NCBI GenBank assembly: GCA_029051445.1 | Contig: JAIDKP010000069.1 | Span: forward strand, 1 to 5,432 | Direction: 5' to 3' | DNA length: 5,432 nucleotides | Source: Muribaculaceae bacterium | Lineage (GTDB): Bacteria > Bacteroidota > Bacteroidia > Bacteroidales > Muribaculaceae | Part shown: positions 1-5,348 of the stretch, in pieces | Layout of the letters: each line of letters opens with the position of its first letter | How positions within the stretch are numbered: position 1 is the stretch's first letter | Notes under the pieces: model-generated | Seen by the model: the letters and a program-made list of their open reading frames with translations, nothing else | Told to the model about the DNA's origin: nothing | Databases searched by the model: none | Position numbers and translations under genes: made by a program

Positions 1-260
1 TACAGACTGTCATAATAATTCTGTATTGCCGTTATCTCATCGTCTTTCAAGTTATTTCGTTCTGCAGAAAACTGAATACGGTTATATTCGGTTTCATTTT
101 CGTGATCGTAATAATAATATACACGCCTATAGCATGACGGATAGTTCTCAATTACCGTTGAAATGGCTTCAGGAACTTCCCATCGTGGTGTGTCATCAGC
201 AAAAACAGTTGCAGGCTGTAGCGATAGCAGCAATTGTAATAAAATCGGTTTAATTCTCAT
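1..260 (-). CDS. Secreted protein of unknown function, N-terminal part (runs off left edge)
   Basis: The frame is open from an ATG at 258-260 to the window edge, giving 86 codons with no stop. The N-terminus MRIKPILLQLLLSLQPATVF is a clear Sec signal peptide: two basic residues, a hydrophobic core, and a probable cleavage after the following Ala (residue 21, context VFA-DD). The mature part seen so far is rich in Tyr and acidic residues, with a YYYYD stretch near residue 48, and one Cys at 43. No Cys lies at the cleavage site, so it is not a lipoprotein. The ATG lies inside the last codons of the upstream gene (11-base overlap), so it is probably translationally coupled and forms the third gene of the sigma-factor unit. 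I do not recognise the family. As an exported product of an ECF sigma operon it might take part in envelope sensing, but that is inference. Reality of the gene: fairly sure; function: unknown. Confidence 0.75.
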   Translation of the reverse strand, partial: MRIKPILLQLLLSLQPATVFADDTPRWEVPEAISTVIENYPSCYRRVYYYYDHENETEYNRIQFSAERNNLKDDEITAIQNYYDSL

Positions 261-594
261 AGTCGGTCGGAAATGGTATCTGGAGGTCTATTTTTTCGCG
301 AAGAGCGCCGGAGGTCATTTTATTGCGGTCAATACGGGATTCTGCATTTTTGATAAGATTTGCATAATTTTCATTTTCAGGTATATATTGCTGTGCATCG
401 GTATGCTTCCCAAGCGGTAGTATGATTGCTGATATAATGCCCGCAGCAGCTCCGGTCCAATATAATATCGGACGTATGTGATATCGTATGAACGCCCGCA
501 ACACCAGCATACCGGATGGTTCGGTGTTATGTACCGACGAGCAGCGTGCTCTGCATGCCTGTGTGATCAATCTGTCGAATTCTTTGTCAGTCAT
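250..594 (-). CDS. Small single-span membrane protein, candidate anti-sigma factor
   Basis: This 114-residue protein has about 40 N-terminal residues, one hydrophobic segment at roughly 43-61 (YWTGAAAGIISAIILPLG), and about 50 polar C-terminal residues. The likely topology is N-terminus in the cytoplasm and C-terminus in the periplasm, since Arg residues (33, 37, 41) lie just before the segment. Its ATG overlaps the end of the ECF sigma gene by 8 bases, and its own end overlaps the next gene by 11 bases, which indicates translational coupling. A membrane protein encoded directly after an ECF sigma factor is typically its anti-sigma factor, and the topology fits. However, the usual zinc-binding anti-sigma motif (HxxxCxxC) is absent. 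There is only C14-x3-C18-x3-H22 in the N-terminal part, and no FecR-type domain. The anti-sigma role rests on position and topology only. Confidence 0.8.
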   Translation of the reverse strand: MTDKEFDRLITQACRARCSSVHNTEPSGMLVLRAFIRYHIRPILYWTGAAAGIISAIILPLGKHTDAQQYIPENENYANLIKNAESRIDRNKMTSGALREKIDLQIPFPTDYEN

Positions 595-1129
595 AATGAT
601 TTTCGATTAATGATTTGAGACGCTGGCGTATGCGATGTAGCCTTGTTGCTGTCGCGCCCGGTGTTTTGCCTATGACATATGCAATGTCTTCGATGGAATA
701 CTCTTCATAATAGAACTGGTGTATGATCGATCTGTCTTCATGATCGAGTCTTGCTATCGCGTTCTTCAGAAATGAGATTCTCGGATCTTCTGTGTTGTCA
801 TGGGAAGATAGTGAAACAATGGCATCAGGAGGCACGCATTCAAGAGGCACTGTCTCGGTGCGTCTCTTTCTTAGATGCGAAATAGCGGTATTATGCGCTA
901 TACGCATCAGCCATGTTGTGAAGGCCGATTTCTGCGGGTCGAATTTTGATATTGACGAAAAAGCCCGAATAAATGTATCGTCTGTAACCTCGTCTGCATC
1001 ATAATCATTGCCTGTCACGTCGAGTGCAAAAGCACGTATCTGTGCCCAATAGGTATCTATTGCAAGCCGGAATCCTTTGTTTTCCCCGGCTTTTATCAAT
1101 GACACGATATGCTCTGCGCTTTTTTTCAT
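587..1129 (-). CDS. ECF-type RNA polymerase sigma factor (sigma-70 family)
   Basis: This protein of about 180 residues has the two-domain layout of extracytoplasmic-function sigma factors, which direct RNA polymerase to a small set of stress or envelope promoters. Sigma region 2 spans about residues 20-90. It includes the acidic YDADEVTDDTFIRAF helix that contacts core polymerase and a TTWLMRIAHNTAISHLRKRR stretch for -10 recognition and melting. Region 4 spans about 118-177 and ends in a helix-turn-helix (YSIEDIAYVIGKTPGATATR) for -35 binding. No extra C-terminal domain is present. I chose the ATG at 1129; a GTG directly before it (1132) would add one residue and cannot be excluded. There is no Shine-Dalgarno sequence, only an A/T-rich leader. 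It is the first gene of a three-gene overlapping unit with a membrane protein and a secreted protein. The exact ECF group and target genes cannot be told from sequence. Confidence 0.93.
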   Translation of the reverse strand: MKKSAEHIVSLIKAGENKGFRLAIDTYWAQIRAFALDVTGNDYDADEVTDDTFIRAFSSISKFDPQKSAFTTWLMRIAHNTAISHLRKRRTETVPLECVPPDAIVSLSSHDNTEDPRISFLKNAIARLDHEDRSIIHQFYYEEYSIEDIAYVIGKTPGATATRLHRIRQRLKSLIENHYD

Positions 1130-1150
1130 CACTTTATTATACGCATTTCA

Positions 1151-1170
1151 TACATGATATATTACATGAT
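1151..1170. repeat. Direct repeat TACATGAT upstream of the sigma gene
   Basis: The octamer TACATGAT occurs at 1151-1158 and again at 1163-1170, 12 bases start to start, about 20-40 bases before the sigma-factor start. The stretch CATGATATATTACATG inside it is also a near-palindrome with CATG ends. No TAnnTTTG promoter element is present on the minus strand between the terminator and the sigma gene, so this repeat is the best candidate for the control site, possibly the sigma factor's own promoter or an operator. In such an A/T-rich stretch it could also be chance. Confidence 0.35.
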
Positions 1171-1183
1171 GCACATTAATTTT

Positions 1184-1221
1184 AAAAAAAAAAGCGCATC
1201 ATCGAAGTGATGACACGCTTT
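1184..1221 (-). terminator. Rho-independent terminator of the tetR-fabG-luxR-PF06439 unit
   Basis: Read on the minus strand, AAAGCG pairs with CGCTTT and CATCA pairs with TGATG around a six-base loop (CTTCGA), with a 3-base bulge (TGT) in the left arm. The stem is followed directly by ten T residues. It begins 22 bases after the stop codon of the PF06439 gene. It separates that unit from the sigma-factor unit, which therefore needs its own promoter. Confidence 0.85.
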
Positions 1222-1243
1222 ATATAAGCTGATGAAAAGATTA

Positions 1244-2023
1244 TCAGAGAGGACGAAGCCAGATGTTGCGGAAGCTGATAGGCTCGCTGGGGTCGCCGTG
1301 CGACTGAAGGATGATCGGTCCGTCGCCATGCTTCACGACACGGGGAAAACCGATATATTCAGTTGTACCCTGAATCTCATAGTCGTTAATGATAACGCAT
1401 CCGTTCTGTATGACAGTTACTTTAGGATGTACTTTATATGTTCCGTCTTCATTGAATACGGGGGAGTTGTAGATGATGTCGTAGACATTCCACTCTCCGG
1501 GTTTGCGCATCACGTTGGCCATTGGCGCCTTCTGCTTATAGATCGAGCCGGTCATGCCATTGACATAAGTCTCGTTGTTATAGCAGTCAAGTATCTGAAC
1601 CTCATACATTCCCTGAAGGTAAACGCCGCTATTGCCACGCACTTGACTCTCACCGGAAATGTTTTCGGGAATCATCCACTCTATATGAAGCTGGAAGCTG
1701 TCAAAGTCGTCTTTTGTCTGTATGTCTCCCTTTTTTTTGTTTACAGTGAATACACCGTCGTGAACATCCCATTCAGCGGCTTCTCCTGTACGTGAGCTTT
1801 TCCAGGCATCAAGGTTCTTTCCGTCAAAAAGAATAATCGCATCAGAAGGAGCGGAGTTTGTAGCAATGTCGCCTGGGGTTACGACTTTGGGCTGGGGGGT
1901 CCAGTATTCGCTCATGCCAGGACGCATTTTTTCGGGTTTAGGGTACTCTTTAGGGGCATCCTGTGCGGTTGCAGCAACTACTGCAAGAAGTGAGAAGGTA
2001 GAGAGTGCAATAAATTTATTCAT
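1244..2023 (-). CDS. Secreted PF06439 (DUF1080) protein, 3-keto-disaccharide hydrolase family
   Basis: This 259-residue protein starts with a Sec signal peptide (MNKFIALSTFSLLAVVAATA, cleavage near AQ-D), so the product is periplasmic or exported; no lipobox Cys is present. A Pro-rich segment (about 24-50) leads into one PF06439 domain filling about 60-259. Family hallmarks are the opening ILFDGKNLDAW, RGNSGVYLQGMYEVQILDCY (129-148), MRKPGEWNVYDIIY and the closing FRNIWLRPL. The family has a concanavalin-like beta-sandwich fold, and characterised members cleave 3-keto-glycosides; the substrate here cannot be predicted. I start at the ATG at 2023 because the signal peptide begins there. An in-frame ATG at 2086 would add 21 residues, overlap the preceding gene and hide the signal peptide. 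It lies 25 bases after the LuxR-type gene, is last in the unit, and is followed by a strong terminator. No partner sugar 3-dehydrogenase is in view. Confidence 0.9.
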   Translation of the reverse strand: MNKFIALSTFSLLAVVAATAQDAPKEYPKPEKMRPGMSEYWTPQPKVVTPGDIATNSAPSDAIILFDGKNLDAWKSSRTGEAAEWDVHDGVFTVNKKKGDIQTKDDFDSFQLHIEWMIPENISGESQVRGNSGVYLQGMYEVQILDCYNNETYVNGMTGSIYKQKAPMANVMRKPGEWNVYDIIYNSPVFNEDGTYKVHPKVTVIQNGCVIINDYEIQGTTEYIGFPRVVKHGDGPIILQSHGDPSEPISFRNIWLRPL

Positions 2024-2048
2024 AATTGAAATTGTTTTAAGAGGCATG

Positions 2049-3056
2049 TTAAATACCATTAGAGTTAAGAGATCGAATATCGTCAAGATCTACAAGATGA
2101 TGAATGATCGCAAAAATAGTGAGAGCGGCTGACGAGTGTATGTTGAGTTTCTGACTCAGATTGCGCCTATGGGTTGTCACTGTATGTACTGAAAGAAATA
2201 GCCGTTCGGCAATTTCCTTGTTGGACATGCCGCAAGCAACCAGGCGTATTATTTCTTTTTCACGTGCGCTGAGGGTCTCGATCTGTTGTGGTGTCTTTTC
2301 CTGAGTTGCTGTTGCTTCGGTTGTGTCATCTTCAGTCTTGTTTTGGAACATATATGTTTTTTCCAACCGCTTTACAGCAGGTTCGAACAGTTCGTCTTCA
2401 ATCGCACAGTGGGCAATGATTTCTTTCTCGCATGTGATTATGTCAAGCAGCGCCGAATTCATCATGTTGCTGTCGCGCTGCGGGACAAATCCTATTATAA
2501 TGTTTTTAAGTTCCTGAAGTTTGCGCGCTACGTCATCGTGCTTGTCGCTGAACAGTCCGTTCGGGCAAATGTGTCCGCTATGCGAATGATTATCAAGTAG
2601 CTTGTCGATATAGCTGAAAACATTTTCATTTTCATGTCTCATGTGGCAGGAGATCTCTTCGACATACTCGTCAAAAAAACGGAGTAACAGAAGTGAAACC
2701 TCGATATCGCTGCCGCCATATGTGACAGCTTCTATGAGTTTACGGCGTATCGACGGTAGAAAGAAATCAAGAAAGTAGGTATGTGTGCCTTTCAGGTATT
2801 CCATGAGCGGGGCAACTTTCACAGCCGACGCGACGAATGGCCGCTGGCTGAGAAAGTTTGCTACCGTCAGGAATGTCTGTATGTCGACATCGTGCCGCTC
2901 ACACACGTCAAGTACTGTAGAATCCCCGAATCCGATTGATATTCCGAAGTGACTTATGGTTGTAAGCAGCCTACAGTTGGCTGCGATCAGATCACGCAGC
3001 CGGTCGGTCTTGACAAACGGTTTAAGATGTTCTTGTACTGGTGATGCAGGCGACAT
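2049..3056 (-). CDS. Hemerythrin-like domain fused to LuxR-type DNA-binding domain; putative redox/NO/O2-responsive regulator
   Basis: This 335-residue protein has three parts. Residues 18-66 resemble the ScdA_N (DUF542) domain of YtfE/RIC iron-centre repair proteins, but the usual Cys-Cys-Gly-Gly reads G42-F43-G44-D45 (FGISIGFGD), so both signature cysteines are gone. Residues 86-232 resemble the four-helix hemerythrin-like domain. The expected metal ligands are all present: H92 (GTHTYF), H138 and E142 (CHMRHENENVF, matching the HMxxEE..LF motif), H173 (DKHDD), and H216 and E220 (AHCAIEDELFEP). A Thr/Glu-rich linker (233-258) leads to a LuxR helix-turn-helix (about 259-323; LSAREKEIIRLVACGMSNKE, then IAERLFLSVHTVTTHRRNL). 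The family link is from pattern matching, not a search. A direct sensor coupling a di-iron site to DNA binding is the natural reading; the ligand is unknown. There is no receiver domain or phospho-acceptor site. It lies 23 bases after fabG and 25 before the PF06439 gene. The start at 3056 is the only clear one, without a Shine-Dalgarno sequence. Confidence 0.9.
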   Translation of the reverse strand: MSPASPVQEHLKPFVKTDRLRDLIAANCRLLTTISHFGISIGFGDSTVLDVCERHDVDIQTFLTVANFLSQRPFVASAVKVAPLMEYLKGTHTYFLDFFLPSIRRKLIEAVTYGGSDIEVSLLLLRFFDEYVEEISCHMRHENENVFSYIDKLLDNHSHSGHICPNGLFSDKHDDVARKLQELKNIIIGFVPQRDSNMMNSALLDIITCEKEIIAHCAIEDELFEPAVKRLEKTYMFQNKTEDDTTEATATQEKTPQQIETLSAREKEIIRLVACGMSNKEIAERLFLSVHTVTTHRRNLSQKLNIHSSAALTIFAIIHHLVDLDDIRSLNSNGI

Positions 3057-3079
3057 GTCGATCTATAGTAGAGGTAAGA

Positions 3080-3826
3080 TTACATATTCATGCCGCCATC
3101 GACCTGGATGACCTGACCGGTCACATAGCTTGAGAGGTCGGATGCGAGGAATGTAGCGACATTGGCGATATCTTCGGGCTTGCCTCCGCGACGGAGAGGT
3201 ATTTTCTTGGCCCATTCAGCACGGACTTCGTCGGGGAGAGCGGCTGTCATGGCTGTCTCGATGAAACCGGGGGCAATTGCGTTAGCACGGATGCCACGTG
3301 AGCCGACTTCCTGAGCTATGCTCTTGGCAAGAGCGATGAGGCCAGCCTTGGATGCAGCATAGTTAGATTGTCCGGCATTGCCGTGCACGCCGACTACCGA
3401 AGCCATATTGATGATCGAGCCGCTCTTCTGGCGGAGCATGATGGGCAGTACTGCGTTTATGAAGTTGAAAGCGCTCTTGAGATTTACGGCAATGACAGCG
3501 TCCCACTGTGCCTCGGTCATGCGCATCATCAGTCCGTCCTTGGTAATGCCGGCGTTATTAACCAGTATATCAATGTGGCCGAAGTCTTTTTTGACTTCAT
3601 CGACAACGGTTTTTGTCTGCTCGAAGTCGGCGGCATTTGAAGCGTATCCTTTGACTTTGACTCCAAGTGCGGCAATCTCGGCTTCGGTCTGTTTCGCATT
3701 CTCGTCAATAACAAGGTCGGTGAAAGCAATGTCGGCACCTTCCGATGCGAACTTTACAGCAAGAGCTTTACCGATGCCGCGTGCGGCACCTGTGATAAGA
3801 GCGGTTGATCCATCACGAATGTTCAT
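3080..3826 (-). CDS. fabG: 3-oxoacyl-[acyl-carrier-protein] reductase FabG
   Basis: This 248-residue short-chain dehydrogenase has the standard length for FabG, the NADPH-dependent enzyme that reduces 3-oxoacyl-ACP to 3-hydroxyacyl-ACP in cytoplasmic type II fatty acid synthesis. The Rossmann nucleotide motif TGAARGIG lies at 12-19, NNAG at 90-93, the catalytic tetrad is N115, S143, Y156 and K160 (YAASK), and the APGFIET segment follows at 185-191. The C-terminus YVTGQVIQVDGGMNM is characteristic of FabG rather than of general sugar or steroid dehydrogenases. It begins 32 bases after the TetR-family gene and ends 23 bases before the LuxR-type gene, so it is probably cotranscribed with both. 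The leader reads A-rich up to the ATG, with no Shine-Dalgarno motif. All catalytic residues are intact. Confidence 0.95.
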   Translation of the reverse strand: MNIRDGSTALITGAARGIGKALAVKFASEGADIAFTDLVIDENAKQTEAEIAALGVKVKGYASNAADFEQTKTVVDEVKKDFGHIDILVNNAGITKDGLMMRMTEAQWDAVIAVNLKSAFNFINAVLPIMLRQKSGSIINMASVVGVHGNAGQSNYAASKAGLIALAKSIAQEVGSRGIRANAIAPGFIETAMTAALPDEVRAEWAKKIPLRRGGKPEDIANVATFLASDLSSYVTGQVIQVDGGMNM

Positions 3827-3858
3827 TTTGAATAAGCTTTTTAGTCTGGATATATGAT

Positions 3859-4452
3859 TTAATTTTTACGTTTGAGTCCCTCAATAAGGAACTCCGCTAT
3901 TTTTTCTTCAAGTCCGGCAGGCTTTAGGCCGATATTTTCGTAGTTGTGGTTTACATAAGAATAATACAGCCCCTGAAGCGACAGAACAAGTGTCGATGCA
4001 AAACGTTTGGCCTGACGAGAGTCGAACTCTCCGTTTCTGACACCTTGCTCAAGCATAGACTGAAGTATGTCATTCTCCTTTTCAAGTGCAAGCTTGCGCA
4101 CTCGTTCAATGCGCGAAAGATCGCGATTGAACAACAATCTGATTTTTTCGCTCATCGATGCCTTGTCATCGGCTTTAACCATGTTAATGCGCTCGATGAT
4201 AAAAGCTTTTACTTTTTCGGTCGGCGTCTGTGCGGCATCAGCGACCTGCCTGATGCGGCTGACGAGCTGGTCACTCTCTCGCTCAAGTATGGAATTGTAT
4301 ATTTCCTGTTTAGATGCAAAGTAGGAATAGACCGTGCGACGACCACGCTCGGAAGCCGTGGCTATATCGGCCATAGTTGTATTTTCTATGCCTTTTTTTG
4401 CAAACAGCTGGCGAGCTACGTCCATCAGTTTGTCGCGAGTCTTTGATACCAT
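3859..4452 (-). CDS. TetR/AcrR-family transcriptional regulator
   Basis: This 197-residue protein has the usual TetR length. The N-terminal DNA-binding domain occupies about residues 4-55: the helix RDKLMDVARQLFAKKGIENT, the helix-turn-helix (TTMADIATASERGRRTVYSY) and the closing FASKQEIYNSIL. The remaining 140 residues are a helical ligand/dimer domain with no motif that names its ligand. It is the first gene of the unit leading into fabG, 32 bases downstream. TetR regulators next to lipid genes often respond to acyl-CoA or fatty acids (FabR and FadR types), so control of fatty-acid reduction is a reasonable inference. It is transcribed divergently from parA from an overlapping promoter region and probably represses itself. 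The ATG at 4452 gives a normal TetR N-terminus. Confidence 0.93.
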   Translation of the reverse strand: MVSKTRDKLMDVARQLFAKKGIENTTMADIATASERGRRTVYSYFASKQEIYNSILERESDQLVSRIRQVADAAQTPTEKVKAFIIERINMVKADDKASMSEKIRLLFNRDLSRIERVRKLALEKENDILQSMLEQGVRNGEFDSRQAKRFASTLVLSLQGLYYSYVNHNYENIGLKPAGLEEKIAEFLIEGLKRKN

Positions 4453-4475
4453 TAAATGCTCTAATCTTGAGTGGA

Positions 4476-4487
4476 TAACAAATGTTA
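4476..4487. promoter_or_regulatory. Palindrome TAACA-AA-TGTTA in the tetR leader, candidate operator
   Basis: The arms TAACA and TGTTA are perfect inverted repeats around a 2-base centre. The site lies 23-35 bases before the TetR start codon, downstream of the predicted tetR transcription start. A short symmetric site in the leader of a TetR gene is a plausible self-operator, although the arms are short and A/T-rich. Confidence 0.35.
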
Positions 4488-4489
4488 AA

Positions 4490-4500
4490 ACACAACGTGT
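4490..4500. promoter_or_regulatory. Palindrome ACAC-AAC-GTGT next to the tetR start point, candidate operator
   Basis: ACAC and GTGT form an inverted repeat around AAC, two bases from the palindrome at 4476-4487 and adjacent to the predicted tetR transcription start. The two together might form one composite operator of about 25 bases. Its role is inferred only from position and symmetry. Confidence 0.3.
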
Positions 4501-4505
4501 ACATG

Positions 4506-4537
4506 CAAATATAGCACATTCTTTCGGAAAACAGAAA
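4506..4537 (-). promoter_or_regulatory. Predicted Bacteroidetes-type promoter of the tetR-fabG unit
   Basis: On the minus strand TATATTTG (4506-4513) matches the Bacteroides -7 consensus TAnnTTTG exactly. TTTC (4534-4537) lies 20 bases upstream in place of the -33 TTTG. Transcription would begin near 4500, leaving a leader of about 45-50 bases that contains both palindromes. It overlaps the parA promoter on the other strand. Confidence 0.6.
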
Positions 4538-4552
4538 AAAAGGTTAACTTTG
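4522..4552 (+). promoter_or_regulatory. Predicted Bacteroidetes-type promoter of parAB
   Basis: TAACTTTG (4545-4552) matches the -7 consensus TAnnTTTG. TTTC (4522-4525) lies exactly 19 bases upstream, the usual -33 spacing with one mismatch to TTTG. Transcription would begin near 4557, giving a short leader of about 18 bases before the parA ATG. No Shine-Dalgarno sequence precedes that ATG, as is common in this phylum. Confidence 0.68.
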
Positions 4553-4575
4553 CAATCGTCTCAAGTCAGATACCT

Positions 4576-5346
4576 ATGGGAAAAATCATCGCAATAGCCA
4601 ACCAAAAAGGTGGTGTTGGAAAGACAACTACAGCCATCAATCTTGCAGCGTCACTTGCCGGCGAGGGTAAGAAAACGCTCATTATTGATGCTGATCCTCA
4701 GGCAAACGCAACGAGTGGATATGGAATCGATCCGCGCACTATGTCGTCGTCGATATATGAATGCCTTGTCGACGGTTATCCGATGAAAGGATCCCAGGTC
4801 GCAACGTGTGTAGACGGGCTTGATCTCATCGGATCGCGTATTGATCTTGCCGGAGCGGAGCTTGAACTGATCGGCAAACCTGAACGTGAGAAGGTGCTGA
4901 AGAATCTGCTTGCCGGGGTCAAAGAGGACTATGACTATCTTCTCATCGACTGTTCGCCCTCGCTTGGGCTGATTACCGTGAATGCTCTTACCGCAGCTGA
5001 CTCGGTGATAATTCCGGTTCAGGCCGAATATTTCGCCCTGGAAGGTATAAGCAAACTACTCAACACTATAAGGATCATCAAGTCTAAATTGAATCCGTCG
5101 CTTGAAATCGAGGGCTTTTTGCTGACTATGTATGATGCCCGTCTGAGGCTCGCCAATCAGATTTACGAGGAACTTAAAGGGCACTTTGCCGATATGGTAT
5201 TTGACACGGTCATACCGAGGAATATAAAATTGAGTGAGGCTCCGAGTCACGGATTGCCGGCGATACTTTATGACCCGGAAAGCAGAGGTGCGACTTCACA
5301 CATCATGCTTGCCAAGGAAATCATCGCAAATCATAAACACGGTTGA
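4576..5346 (+). CDS. parA: Chromosome-partitioning ATPase ParA (Soj)
   Basis: This 256-residue protein is a Walker-type ParA ATPase of normal chromosomal (Soj) length. It binds DNA nonspecifically as an ATP dimer and, with ParB bound to parS sites, helps separate chromosome origins. The deviant Walker A motif KGGVGKTT lies at 11-18 with the signature lysine K11, the A' motif IDADPQ at 37-42, and Walker [11 protein letters not shown] at 122-131 with D125. Downstream are [11 protein letters not shown] and the C-terminal [15 protein letters not shown] segment typical of the family. There is no N-terminal DNA-binding extension, so it is the chromosomal rather than the P1/F plasmid type. The parB ATG follows 2 bases after its stop, so the two are surely one operon. 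It is divergent from the TetR gene and has its own promoter. Confidence 0.97.
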   Translation: MGKIIAIANQKGGVGKTTTAINLAASLAGEGKKTLIIDADPQANATSGYGIDPRTMSSSIYECLVDGYPMKGSQVATCVDGLDLIGSRIDLAGAELELIGKPEREKVLKNLLAGVKEDYDYLLIDCSPSLGLITVNALTAADSVIIPVQAEYFALEGISKLLNTIRIIKSKLNPSLEIEGFLLTMYDARLRLANQIYEELKGHFADMVFDTVIPRNIKLSEAPSHGLPAILYDPESRGATSHIMLAKEIIANHKHG

Positions 5347-5348
5347 AA

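Noticed and set aside
1232..1795. Plus-strand open frame of 187 codons antisense to the PF06439 gene
   Set aside because: It lies wholly against a well-supported gene, begins in the terminator-side gap, and its product has no recognisable domain; it looks like a codon-bias shadow.
2024..2086. Longer start for the PF06439 protein (ATG at 2086)
   Set aside because: It would overlap the end of the LuxR-type gene and bury the signal peptide 21 residues inside; the ATG at 2023 gives a normal exported protein.
2111..2118. TATTTTTG on the minus strand, a TAnnTTTG match before the PF06439 gene
   Set aside because: No TTTG-like element lies 19-21 bases upstream, it is inside the LuxR-type coding region, and such A/T-rich matches arise by chance; an internal promoter is possible but unsupported.
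2261..2266. CACGTG core preceded by TTT, resembling half of a parS site
   Set aside because: Only the left half fits the parS pattern; the right half does not, and it lies inside the LuxR-type gene.
3295..3300. Second CACGTG core, inside fabG
   Set aside because: The flanks are not symmetric and do not match parS; it is explained by fabG codons.
3378..3857. Plus-strand open frame of 159 codons antisense to fabG
   Set aside because: It mirrors the fabG codons, the peptide is low in recognisable motifs, and there is no promoter or coding neighbour on that strand.
3946..4446. Plus-strand open frame of 166 codons antisense to the TetR gene
   Set aside because: Fully inside the complement of a clear TetR gene with no domain of its own.
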